Positions 25,696-33,712 of a stretch of 35,754 nt of DNA are shown in pieces. Position 1 is the stretch's first letter. The number at the start of each line of letters is the position of its first letter. Source of the stretch: CAYVUV01 sp964455095. GTDB lineage: Bacteria > Desulfobacterota > Binatia > HRBIN30 > CADEER01. Below the pieces are notes generated by a model. The model did no database searches and was not told the DNA's origin. It saw only the letters and a list, made by a program, of their open reading frames with translations. A program made the position numbers and the translations under genes. The stretch lies in contig CAYVUV010000248.1 in NCBI GenBank assembly GCA_964455095.1, positions 1 through 35,754 on the forward strand. Direction: 5' to 3'.

Positions 25696-26458
25696 GCGTC
25701 GCGGCGAGTCGCCCGTCTCCCAGGCGGCGAAGATGCGCGCGGCAACGGCGCGCTTCGCGCCGGTAGCGCCAGTGCCAACGGCCGCGCCATCCCTTGCCGG
25801 CCCAGATCCAAGACGTCTCGTTCATGGCGATATCGACCAGCCTCACGTCGAGTTGTTGCACACCGACACCGGTCCGCCGCGCGTCGAGCACGCCGAGGTA
25901 GGTGCCGTGTTGGTCGTTGAAGAATTTGAATCCGAGCTGCGCGATGCGGTGGATGGTCGCGTCGAGAAAGCGCAGCCCCCCGTCTGAGTTGGCCACCAGG
26001 ATGTGGCCGCAGAGGACCTTGAGGTGGCCCTTGGCTTCGTTGGGGCGCTCGAAGATGGCGACGTCGGCGCCGCCCAGTGCCGCCTGCCACACGCGATCGA
26101 GCGGCAGGCGGAGCAAGGCGTCGATATCGAGAAAGAGCATCGAGTCGTAGCCTTCGCTGGCCAGCAGGTCGCGAAAGAACCGGAAGCGCTGGCAGACGAT
26201 CCAATCGCGCAGCGAGCTCCCGTCGACGCGCACGGAATGGATGCGCAGGTTGGGAAGCACGCGCAGCGGAGCGACCTCGACCTCGGCGACGTTTGCGGCC
26301 AGCAAGTGCAGGGGAATGTCGGCATTGCCCGAACGGTGCCACGAGCCGACGAAGGCGTGGGCATGGCGCAGGTAGGACGGCGTGAAGGGGGCGAAGATGG
26401 CGCCGCGATGCGGGGCGGCGACTTTACCGGGTCTCGCCAGGCGCGGCGCGGTTTCCAC
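25688..26458 (-). CDS. GT-A-type glycosyltransferase (nucleotide-sugar transferase family)
   Basis: The 256-residue protein contains a DxD metal/nucleotide-sugar motif, Asp111-Ile-Asp113, in SMLFLDIDALL, followed by later family-like segments (HILVANSDGGLRFLDATI, KFFNDQHGTYLGVLDA). It resembles the nucleotide-diphospho-sugar transferase group (PF03407-like), but the match is from general features only. The C-terminus is unusually basic (RYRREARRCRAHLRRLGDGR), possibly membrane-contacting. It starts with GTG (26456-26458), 21 bases after the deacetylase stop, and is the last gene of the minus-strand operon. The acceptor is unknown. Confidence 0.72.
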   Translation of the reverse strand: METAPRLARPGKVAAPHRGAIFAPFTPSYLRHAHAFVGSWHRSGNADIPLHLLAANVAEVEVAPLRVLPNLRIHSVRVDGSSLRDWIVCQRFRFFRDLLASEGYDSMLFLDIDALLRLPLDRVWQAALGGADVAIFERPNEAKGHLKVLCGHILVANSDGGLRFLDATIHRIAQLGFKFFNDQHGTYLGVLDARRTGVGVQQLDVRLVDIAMNETSWIWAGKGWRGRWHWRYRREARRCRAHLRRLGDGRLAATRV

Positions 26459-26479
26459 TGCGTCTCACCCGCGCCGCGA

Positions 26480-27181
26480 TCACATATTGTCGAGGGTGAC
26501 GAGGTCGAAGCCGCGCGCCTGCAGCAATTGCAGCATGGACGGCAGGGCCTCCGTCAGCCCGCGCACGTCGGGGGTCGGATTGTCGTTGTGTCCGTCGTGC
26601 ACCAGCAACACCATGCGGTCGTGCATCCGGCGCGTCAGTCGCTCGACGAGCTGCGCCGCGGAAGCGCCGCGGGTGTCCTCCAACCCACACGACCAGGCCC
26701 AGGGTTGGAGGCCGAGGCGAGAGACGACCCGCAAGGCCGCGGGCGACTTGCGTCCCTTGGGCGAGCGATAGAGCGCCGCCGGCGTCACGCCGAGCGCGGC
26801 GATGCGCGCCATCGCCCCGCCGATCTCGCGCTCGGCGGCGGCAGTGCTGGCAAAGGTCAGCGTGCGATGGGTGGTTCCATGCACGCCGATCGCGTGGCCC
26901 TCGCGCGCGGCGCGGCGCAACAGGTCGGGATAGCGCTCGGCATTGCGCGCGACGACAAAGAAGGTTGCGCGCACGCCGGCCGCGCCGAGCGCGTCGAGAA
27001 TCTCGGCCGTGGCGGGACTCGGGCCGTCGTCGAAAGTCAGGGCGCAGCGCGGCCGTCGGTCTGCCGCGACGGGCAAACGCCGGCGAATGCGCCGCCTGGG
27101 ATCGAGCCACGGGACGAAGCGGAAAGCCAGATGGCTGCCGGCGCCGAGCAGCAGCGCTGTCGCGATCGCCGCCGTGGTCAT
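26480..27181 (-). CDS. Polysaccharide deacetylase (NodB family)
   Basis: The 233-residue protein has an N-terminal anchor or signal (AAIATALLLGAGSHLAF) and a NodB domain with all main motifs: TFDDGPS (Asp51 catalytic base, Asp52 metal), HGTTH (His101 and His105 metal), YRSPKG (about 138-143) and LLVHDGH (about 192-198) with the catalytic His. It removes acetyl groups from N-acetylated glycans such as peptidoglycan, chitin-like or exopolysaccharide chains. Its ATG overlaps the stop of the cyclase gene by one base (TGATG), so it is translationally coupled to a signalling protein, which is uncommon. Confidence 0.92.
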   Translation of the reverse strand: MTTAAIATALLLGAGSHLAFRFVPWLDPRRRIRRRLPVAADRRPRCALTFDDGPSPATAEILDALGAAGVRATFFVVARNAERYPDLLRRAAREGHAIGVHGTTHRTLTFASTAAAEREIGGAMARIAALGVTPAALYRSPKGRKSPAALRVVSRLGLQPWAWSCGLEDTRGASAAQLVERLTRRMHDRMVLLVHDGHNDNPTPDVRGLTEALPSMLQLLQARGFDLVTLDNM

Positions 27182-30100
27182 CAGACGGCCAGCTCGCGCA
27201 GGAGGGCGCTCGCTTCGACGAAATCGCGCGTGTTGCGTCCTTCGCCGAAGCCTCCACAGGCCTGTCCGAGGAGATCGTGTGCCTGCGGACGCTGCCCGCG
27301 ATCTCTCCAGAAGCGCGCCAGGCTCATGGCCGCGCGCAATTCGAGCGAGGGCGAGCGATGGCTGCGCGCCAGCTCCAGCGCGGTGAGAAAGCAGCGCTCA
27401 GCGTTCTCCGGATCGGGCTGCGCAACGCCGAGGAGGAACTCGCCCTTGGCGCGGTGGATTTCGGCATCGCAGAAACGGTCCTCGCACTGACTCACCATCG
27501 CCAGCCCGCCCTCGAGGATGGCGAGGCCTTCGTCGCAGCGCCCGGCCTTCAGCAACGCCTGCGCGAGCAGCGCCACGCACAGGCGCGACCCGAGTCCCAT
27601 GCCCATTCCCTGATAGCCGCCGACGGCGTCGAACATCTGCTGCACGCCCTCGTCGGCGTGGCCCTGCTCGGTGAGCGCCCAGCCGCGAAAGATCTTGCCC
27701 ATCGTCAGCCACAGGGGGAGCTGATGCTCGGTGCTGACGGCGATGCACTCCTCCGCGAGCCGCTGTGCCGCGGCGCCGTCGCGCAGGAAGTGCTGCAACG
27801 ACGCGGCGAATCCGAGTGCGATGCCGAGGCTGTTGGCGTGGCGCATCTCGCGCGCCCGCGCCACCGAGGCCGCGGAGCGGCGCTGCGCTTCCTCCGGAAA
27901 GCCGAGGAACCACAAGGCCGACGCCGCATACGCATTGCACACGACGGCGGAGTCGGTGCCGTAGATCAAGGCGATGTCGCGCGCGCGCTGTGGATCATAC
28001 CGCGTCAGCGCTTCGCCGAGCTGGGCCCGCGCTTCCTCGAAGTCGCCACGCCAGAAGGCGACGGTGCCGAGGTTTTCGTACACCTGGGTCACCAACGTCG
28101 GGTCGCCGAGCGTTTCGGCGAGTGCGAGCCGCTTGTGCGTGAGCTGGAGAGCCGTTTCGAGCTCGCCGCGCGCTTGATGGAAGAGGAAGAGCCCGGTGAG
28201 CGCGTCGTAGAACAGCTTGGTCGATTCCCCGATCTCATCGCACAGCGCGTGGGCGCGTGCGTAGACCTGCTCCACCTCCTCGATCGAATAGCCTTTGAGG
28301 GCCAACAGCGCCGGACCGAGCGTCACCCGCACCTCGAGCTCGAGGCGCGCTCGCTCGGTGTCGGGCGGGAGGGTCTCGATCAGCTCCAGCGCGGCGCCCA
28401 GATGGCTCGTCGCTTCCAGATTGGCGGAGCTCTCGATGGCCCGCTGCCCGGCGCGGTAGTAGTAGTGGACCGCCTCGCGCGGACAGCCGGCGTGGTGCCA
28501 GTGATGGGCGAGAATCTCCGGCTGCGTCTCGGCGCTGTCGGTGAACCGCTCTTCGAACACGCGGGCGATACGTTGGTGGTATTCGCGGCGCTTGCTCTTG
28601 ACGAGCGACTCGTAGGCCGCGTCCTGAATGAGGGCGTGCTTGAAGAGGTAGGTGGTGTTCTGCGGGTCGCCCCGTTCGTAGAGCACTTCCGCCGCGACGA
28701 GGCGTGCCAGCTCGACGCGCAACGTCGCCGCATCGTGTGGCCACACGGCGCGCAACACCTCGTACGAGAAGGCGCGGCCGATGACCGCGCCGAGCTGCAC
28801 GACCTCCTTGACTGGCGCCAGGCGGTCGAGACGGGCGATGAGCGACTCCTGTAGCGTCGCGGGAATGGCCGGCGACGGCATCCGCGCGGCAGGGTCGCTG
28901 CCCTCGCCGCGGCGCGGCTGCCCAGACTCGAGTGCCGCTTTGGTCAGCTCCTCGATGTAGAGCGGGACACCGTCCACGCGCTCGCGCAAGCTTTGCAGCA
29001 CGGCGGGCGCCAGCGCCTTGCCCCCGGCCACGAGCTCGATCATCGCCGTGGTGAGATCGGCGGGCAGGCGGCTGAGTGGCAAGGTGGTGAAGCGCTCGCC
29101 CTCGGCCCACGGCGCGGCAAAGCCGGGCCGAACCAGCAAGACGACGAAGATGCGCCATTGCGGGACCTGCTCCATCAGAAGGCGCAAGAAGTCCAGGGTC
29201 GACGGATCGATCCAGTGCACGTCTTCCACCGCGAACAGCAGCGGAGTCTCGGCGGCGATGCGCGACACGATGGTCACCAGCGCCTCGAGCGTTTTCTGGC
29301 GCTGCGCCTGCGGGTTCAACTCGAGCGGCGCGGCCCGCCCCTCGGGGAGCGGGACCGCCAACAGCGCCGCGAGCAGGGGCAGCAGGTCGGGTACGTGCGC
29401 ATAGGCGTGCACGGCGCGCTCCAGGCGCTCGAACCTGGCGCGGCTCGAGGGCGCGCGGTTCAATTCCCATGTCCGTTCCAGCAGGTTGATGATCGGATAG
29501 AGCGCGCTGTGCTCCCGATGCGGGGCGCAGCGACACTCGAGCCGCGCGGCACCGTCGTCGGCGATGCGCTGTTTGAGCTCTTGGAGCAGTCGGGACTTCC
29601 CGATGCCGGCTTCCCCCTGGATCAGCACCATCTGCCCGCTGCCGGCGCGCGCGCGGTGCCAACGCTCGAGCAGGAGATCCACTTCCCGATCGCGGCCAAC
29701 CAGCGGCGTCAGTTTTCCCAACGCGGCATCGACCCGGCTCTGCGCCCCGGTTTCCCCACGCACCTCGTGCACCTCGATCGGTGCCGACAATCCCTTGAGC
29801 GAATGCCGCCCGAGGTTCTCCGCTTCGAAGAAGCCCTGCACCAGACGGTGAGTGTCACCACTGATCACGACGCAGTTGGGTTTGGCGATCGACTGCACAC
29901 GCGCCGCGATGTTGAGCGTGCCGCCCAACAGCTGACCGGTCGCCCCCGCCGCACTCTCCTCGGTCACCACCAGGCCGCTGTGAATCCCGACCCGCGCGGC
30001 GAGCGGGGGGCGATGCGTGCGCTGCGACATGGCGCGCGTGATGGCGAGGCCGGCTTGCACGGCGCGCTGCGCATCGTTCTCCAGTGCGACGGGATGGCCG

Positions 30101-30405
30101 AAATAGGCGAGCACGCCGTCGCCGAGATACTGGGCCACCTGCCCGCCGCAGCGCTCGATCTCGCCGGCGCACAGGCGGTGGTACTCGAGCATGAGGTCCT
30201 GAAACTCCTCCGGCTCGACGCGCTCGGCCAGGGCCGTGGAGTCGACGAGGTCAGCGAACAGCACCGTCACCCGCCGGCGTTGCGCATCGACGGTCCGCGC
30301 CAGCGCCTGCTCGCTCTGCGCAGGTCCGGCGGCAAGCCGTTCACCGCATTGCTCGCAGAACCGCGCCTGGTCGCGGCTCTCGTGTCCACACGCCTGGCAG
30401 TTCAT
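27181..30405 (-). CDS. Class III cyclase-ATPase-TPR signalling protein
   Basis: The 1074-residue protein has an N-terminal zinc ribbon (Cys3, Cys6, Cys17, Cys20). A class III nucleotide cyclase domain (about 45-215) has metal residues Asp52 (FADLVDST) and Asp96 (YLGDGV) and transition-state residues Asn165 and Arg169 (LNIAARV). A STAND-type AAA ATPase (about 232-600) has Walker A GEAGIGKS (264-271) and Walker B LLFAVEDVHWID. A long TPR region runs to the C-terminus. The cyclase residues look intact, so cAMP production is plausible. The TPR part probably senses a protein or ligand. It lies between an unknown protein gene (15 bases) and the deacetylase (overlap). Confidence 0.93.
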   Translation of the reverse strand: MNCQACGHESRDQARFCEQCGERLAAGPAQSEQALARTVDAQRRRVTVLFADLVDSTALAERVEPEEFQDLMLEYHRLCAGEIERCGGQVAQYLGDGVLAYFGHPVALENDAQRAVQAGLAITRAMSQRTHRPPLAARVGIHSGLVVTEESAAGATGQLLGGTLNIAARVQSIAKPNCVVISGDTHRLVQGFFEAENLGRHSLKGLSAPIEVHEVRGETGAQSRVDAALGKLTPLVGRDREVDLLLERWHRARAGSGQMVLIQGEAGIGKSRLLQELKQRIADDGAARLECRCAPHREHSALYPIINLLERTWELNRAPSSRARFERLERAVHAYAHVPDLLPLLAALLAVPLPEGRAAPLELNPQAQRQKTLEALVTIVSRIAAETPLLFAVEDVHWIDPSTLDFLRLLMEQVPQWRIFVVLLVRPGFAAPWAEGERFTTLPLSRLPADLTTAMIELVAGGKALAPAVLQSLRERVDGVPLYIEELTKAALESGQPRRGEGSDPAARMPSPAIPATLQESLIARLDRLAPVKEVVQLGAVIGRAFSYEVLRAVWPHDAATLRVELARLVAAEVLYERGDPQNTTYLFKHALIQDAAYESLVKSKRREYHQRIARVFEERFTDSAETQPEILAHHWHHAGCPREAVHYYYRAGQRAIESSANLEATSHLGAALELIETLPPDTERARLELEVRVTLGPALLALKGYSIEEVEQVYARAHALCDEIGESTKLFYDALTGLFLFHQARGELETALQLTHKRLALAETLGDPTLVTQVYENLGTVAFWRGDFEEARAQLGEALTRYDPQRARDIALIYGTDSAVVCNAYAASALWFLGFPEEAQRRSAASVARAREMRHANSLGIALGFAASLQHFLRDGAAAQRLAEECIAVSTEHQLPLWLTMGKIFRGWALTEQGHADEGVQQMFDAVGGYQGMGMGLGSRLCVALLAQALLKAGRCDEGLAILEGGLAMVSQCEDRFCDAEIHRAKGEFLLGVAQPDPENAERCFLTALELARSHRSPSLELRAAMSLARFWRDRGQRPQAHDLLGQACGGFGEGRNTRDFVEASALLRELAV

Positions 30406-30420
30406 GAAACGCCCTCGCCC

Positions 30421-31212
30421 TCAGCTGGTCGGCGCAGGAGAGCGGTAGCGAGCGAGCGGCGCGTAGTCATGGTCCATGATGGCCACTATCTGGAGGAGTA
30501 GTTGCGACCCCGCCTCGGTGTCCGGGCACGCGGCGCCCCAGACCAGCGTGATCCACTGGTCGATCGGGGCCTTCTTGATCGGGCACATGTGGAACTGGCC
30601 CCGCACCGGCACGGGCTCGTAGCTGACCTGGTTGACCTTCTGCAGAAAGGCGGGCTGGGGCTTGCCGAACACGATGTAGTTGCGCGGGTTGGCCTGGTGT
30701 TGCGTCGGATCGTGCAGACCGGAGGGAACATGTGCGCTGACGGCGGCGATGTCCCAGCCGTTCCTTGGCCCGACGCTTGTGGCGGTGGCGCTGAAGCACA
30801 TCAAGGGAGGGGGACAGCCGAACTCCGCCGCCGTCAGAAAATTGTAGTCGATGCCGGAGAGCAGCAGGAGCTCGTCGAAGTTGGGGTTGCCGTGGGTGTC
30901 GTAGCCCCACGCGCTGCCATCGCGCTTGTAGGAGCGAACCGCGTAGGCGCCGTAGAACACGTTGTACCAGGGGCTCGACGGATCGTAATACGTGGAGCAA
31001 ATGTCGGTAGAATCGAAATCGCCGATACCGAAGAGAATCACCACGTCCATCAACGCGCGCATGTCCTGCGCCGTGTTCATCTCGCGCGTCATCGCCGGAA
31101 GCGCCCCCGGCACGTACGGCTCCGGCAAGTCAATGCCGGCATCGTGCATGAAGTCGGTCGTTTCGCTGGCGCCCTTCATGCCGGCGATGGCTCGATCGCG
31201 TTGCGCTCCCAT
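30421..31212 (-). CDS. Unknown 263-residue protein in the phospholipase/cyclase operon
   Basis: The family is not recognised. There is no signal peptide or membrane span. The sequence is rich in aromatic residues and Asp, with possible binding motifs such as FGIGDFDSTDICSTYYDP (residues 61-78), GYDTHGNPNFDELLLLSG, FGCPPPLMCF and GQFHMCPIKKAPIDQW. The ATG at 31210-31212 has AGAGGGGA seven bases upstream. It follows the phospholipase-like gene by 51 bases and precedes the cyclase by 15. Its partner may be the phospholipase, for example as an inhibitor, activator or cargo, but this is only a guess from position. Confidence 0.75.
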   Translation of the reverse strand: MGAQRDRAIAGMKGASETTDFMHDAGIDLPEPYVPGALPAMTREMNTAQDMRALMDVVILFGIGDFDSTDICSTYYDPSSPWYNVFYGAYAVRSYKRDGSAWGYDTHGNPNFDELLLLSGIDYNFLTAAEFGCPPPLMCFSATATSVGPRNGWDIAAVSAHVPSGLHDPTQHQANPRNYIVFGKPQPAFLQKVNQVSYEPVPVRGQFHMCPIKKAPIDQWITLVWGAACPDTEAGSQLLLQIVAIMDHDYAPLARYRSPAPTS

Positions 31213-31263
31213 ATCGATTCCCCTCTTTTGATGGCCGCCGGCCCCATCAGGCCAGGCGGCGAA

Positions 31264-32784
31264 TCAAAACATGGCGCGTACCATCGCCTCGTTGGTCTGC
31301 AGGTTCCAGCACGACAGGTGGGCGAGCAGGTTCACCTCCACGGGGCTGAGGTCGAGCTGCTGGATGGTGTCGTAGTAGGGGAAACTGAAGAAGTCGCGCT
31401 GCTTTGCGGCAATGGTGCGGACGGCGGACGGCAACAGATCGCACCACGCATCGACCCAGACGTTGTAGACCCAGAGGATCTCCACGTCGCACTCGGGTAC
31501 GCCGAAGTTGGTGTTGGCCAGCGTGTGGAGGCGCTGGGTGAACATGGCCGGCCCGTGATTCACCTGATTGGCGGTCCACAGGCCTTCGATGAGCGGGGCC
31601 AGGTCGGCGGCGCGAAACACCTGACAGAAGGTGGGGTCGTCGGCCGGCGGGGCAAAGCCATCAGACGATGTGTCGGGTTGACCGAACAGGTTGGAGATGA
31701 CGTGGTCAACGCTGTCGCGCGCCGGCTTGGTATCGCTGTTGATGAAGGCGATCACCTTGCGCGCGCCGCGGCTCAGGAGGGCGGGAATGGCGGTGCTCTC
31801 CAACAGCCCTCCGTCGCCAAAGAGATACGGATAGGGCTTGGTCTGTAGGTTGCCGACGGGCCAGTACCTGTACGTCGGCGTCAGCGCTTCACCGACGATG
31901 TGGACGGGAAGCGGTATCTTCGCTTGCAGGTAGTGGACGAACGCCGAGCTGCTGATCGCCAGCATATCACTCAGCGCGAACGGTCGCGCCGCTGGCGTCA
32001 CCCGCACTTCGTTCTCACCGATCTTCTCCTGGAAAGTCGCCCCCATACCAACGGTCTCGATGACGCCGCCGCCAATATCCTGTCCGCCGACGCCGCGGCC
32101 CGGAAAGAAGGACGGAACGCCAATCTCGGTCGACGTCGATTGGAAGGGAAGCAGCAGCGAGGCCTCGCTCGACGGGTTGGCGAACAGGGTGCCCTGCATG
32201 ACCAGCCGCGGACGCGGGCGTTGCACGGTGAGGAAATTTGCCGCACTCAGCTGCGCGTTGCGCGCGACGATCGCGGCAGCGTCCTGGTTCGTCGCCGTAT
32301 AGTACTGGGTCGGGCGTCGCTTCTCGTCGATGTCCCAGAGGCCGAAGGGTTTCAGAATCCGATCGCCGACGACACCCTGCCAGAGGTCGTAGGGCAGACA
32401 GCCCGCTTCGACGGACTTCTTCAGCGCGTGAAATATGTCGAGGAACGAGAGCCGTTGCGGGACCGTCCCGAGGTTGTGCGGCGGCAACACGGCGAGGGAT
32501 TGCGCGTCGATATCGGCCGGTGCCACGGGCTGACCGAGGAAGTCGGCGTCGGCGATCGAGGTGGGCAGATAGGTGAACAGCGCCGACGCCCAGGCTCCGC
32601 CCGAGACCGCGCCAATCATCTCGATCTGGTCGAGCAGGCCGAGCGCACGGAGGCCGCGCAGTTGACCCATGGCGGCCGACAAGGAGCGCGACCCTCCCCC
32701 GGAGATGGCGACGCTGACGTCAGCGCTTGGCGGCACGAGGCCCGCGGGCGAATACAGAATGCTGAGATCGCCACTCGGTGTCAT
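31264..32784 (-). CDS. cPLA2/patatin-like phospholipase
   Basis: The 506-residue acyl hydrolase has the oxyanion motif ISGGGSRSLSAAMGQL (27-42), nucleophile Ser61 in IGAVSGGAW and catalytic Asp324 in LFGDGGLLES, a Ser-Asp dyad. The start pattern (SGGGSRS, then LGLLDQIEMIGAVSGG) is closest to the cytosolic phospholipase A2/lysophospholipase B group. No secretion signal is seen, so it probably acts on the cytoplasmic side of the membrane. It follows the plasmalogen desaturase gene by 20 bases, which hints at ether phospholipids as substrate. The ATG at 32782-32784 is used because upstream frame is the neighbour's coding region. Phospholipase versus other lipid esterase is unresolved. Confidence 0.86.
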   Translation of the reverse strand: MTPSGDLSILYSPAGLVPPSADVSVAISGGGSRSLSAAMGQLRGLRALGLLDQIEMIGAVSGGAWASALFTYLPTSIADADFLGQPVAPADIDAQSLAVLPPHNLGTVPQRLSFLDIFHALKKSVEAGCLPYDLWQGVVGDRILKPFGLWDIDEKRRPTQYYTATNQDAAAIVARNAQLSAANFLTVQRPRPRLVMQGTLFANPSSEASLLLPFQSTSTEIGVPSFFPGRGVGGQDIGGGVIETVGMGATFQEKIGENEVRVTPAARPFALSDMLAISSSAFVHYLQAKIPLPVHIVGEALTPTYRYWPVGNLQTKPYPYLFGDGGLLESTAIPALLSRGARKVIAFINSDTKPARDSVDHVISNLFGQPDTSSDGFAPPADDPTFCQVFRAADLAPLIEGLWTANQVNHGPAMFTQRLHTLANTNFGVPECDVEILWVYNVWVDAWCDLLPSAVRTIAAKQRDFFSFPYYDTIQQLDLSPVEVNLLAHLSCWNLQTNEAMVRAMF

Positions 32785-32804
32785 GCCAATCGCGCGAGGT
32801 TCGC

Positions 32805-33629
32805 CTAAAAGTCGTCGCCCCTTCTTGCCACAGAAGGGAGCGCGCGCGCCAGCGAGAGCGATCGCGACCAGCCGGCGACGTGGAGCACGGAAGCCTGCAT
32901 CAGACGCACGCTGCGCTCCAGTCGATCGAAGACCGCCAGGCGATCCAGGATCGGGTTCGACCAACCGGTCGTGATGCAGTAGGCGCGTTTGTACGGAGCC
33001 GCGTGATGCCGCGCGTGGCGCGCCGGCGCAACGATGAGCCCCTTTCGCTGCAGCCACGCCACCGGCGCGGAGACGCGCCGCGCGTGGGCCCACATATGCA
33101 ATTGATTGGTCAGCACCATGGCAAACGAATAGACCAGCCACGACCCGTGCGCGACCAGGGAGTGACAGTCCGTCCGCACCCCGTCTTCGCGCCACCAGGT
33201 GACCGCGAGCCCGGCTGACATGGCAAAGAAGCTGGCGCGGCTGACGCGAAAGAATCCCTTGCGGGTCATCGCCTGAGGGTCCAGGTGATGCTCGCGAAAC
33301 GGCGCGATCAACGCGCGGCCGATCAGCGGCGTCCGCTCGCCACAGAACGTGTCACAGGCCCAGTGGAGGAGACCGGTGGACAGGTCGGCCGCGATCAGTC
33401 CCAACACCAGTGCCGGAAGCAAGGCGACGAGATCGGCCGCCGTGCGGATGCCGTAGACGGTCCGGGCCGCGACGGGAACGACCAGGACGAGGAACATCAG
33501 CGGTGCGACGGCGTCGCTGACGGCCCAGCGAGATACCGCGATGAGACCTCCCCCCGGCGGGGAGGACGGTCGTGCCGACCGCCGGCGCCGACGTCGGCTT
33601 CGCCCGGTTCGCCGCACGAGACATCGCAT
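32805..33629 (-). CDS. carF: Plasmanylethanolamine desaturase (CarF/PEDS1/TMEM189 family)
   Basis: The product introduces the vinyl-ether double bond that turns plasmanyl into plasmenyl lipids (plasmalogens). The family's histidine pattern is clear: HWACDTF (His89, Asp93), FREHHLDPQAMT (His114, His115), TNQLHMWAH (His178, His182), HARHH (His205, His208, His209) and YCITTGWSNPILD. Two hydrophobic segments flank these motifs (about 42-55 and 66-82). In Myxococcus xanthus the homologue CarF is needed for plasmalogens and for the light/singlet-oxygen response. The N-terminal Arg-rich 30 residues are doubtful. ATG 33627-33629 is the only convincing ATG before the first span, but the true start may lie inside this stretch. 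Confidence 0.88.
   Translation of the reverse strand: MRCLVRRTGRSRRRRRRSARPSSPPGGGLIAVSRWAVSDAVAPLMFLVLVVPVAARTVYGIRTAADLVALLPALVLGLIAADLSTGLLHWACDTFCGERTPLIGRALIAPFREHHLDPQAMTRKGFFRVSRASFFAMSAGLAVTWWREDGVRTDCHSLVAHGSWLVYSFAMVLTNQLHMWAHARRVSAPVAWLQRKGLIVAPARHARHHAAPYKRAYCITTGWSNPILDRLAVFDRLERSVRLMQASVLHVAGWSRSLSLARALPSVARRGDDF
33547..33565 (-). promoter_or_regulatory. Perfect GC hairpin overlapping a ribosome-site-like sequence near the carF start
   Basis: CCTCCCC (33547-33553) pairs with GGGGAGG (33559-33565) around a five-base loop. On the carF strand the 3' arm is a strong Shine-Dalgarno-like sequence, but no ATG, GTG or TTG follows in frame. It may regulate translation or be an ordinary GC palindrome. 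Confidence 0.3.
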
Positions 33630-33712
33630 ATCAAAGGCATCAGTGGAGTTGCAATGCTGTGGTGAGCCCCTGCACCCTCGCGGTGATTTGGTGCCGCGCG
33701 TGTCCGGTCCCC

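Noticed and set aside
31264..33195. Phospholipase with a 137-residue N-terminal extension
   Set aside because: The extension is out-of-frame carF sequence. The ATG at 32784 follows the carF stop and precedes the conserved domain.
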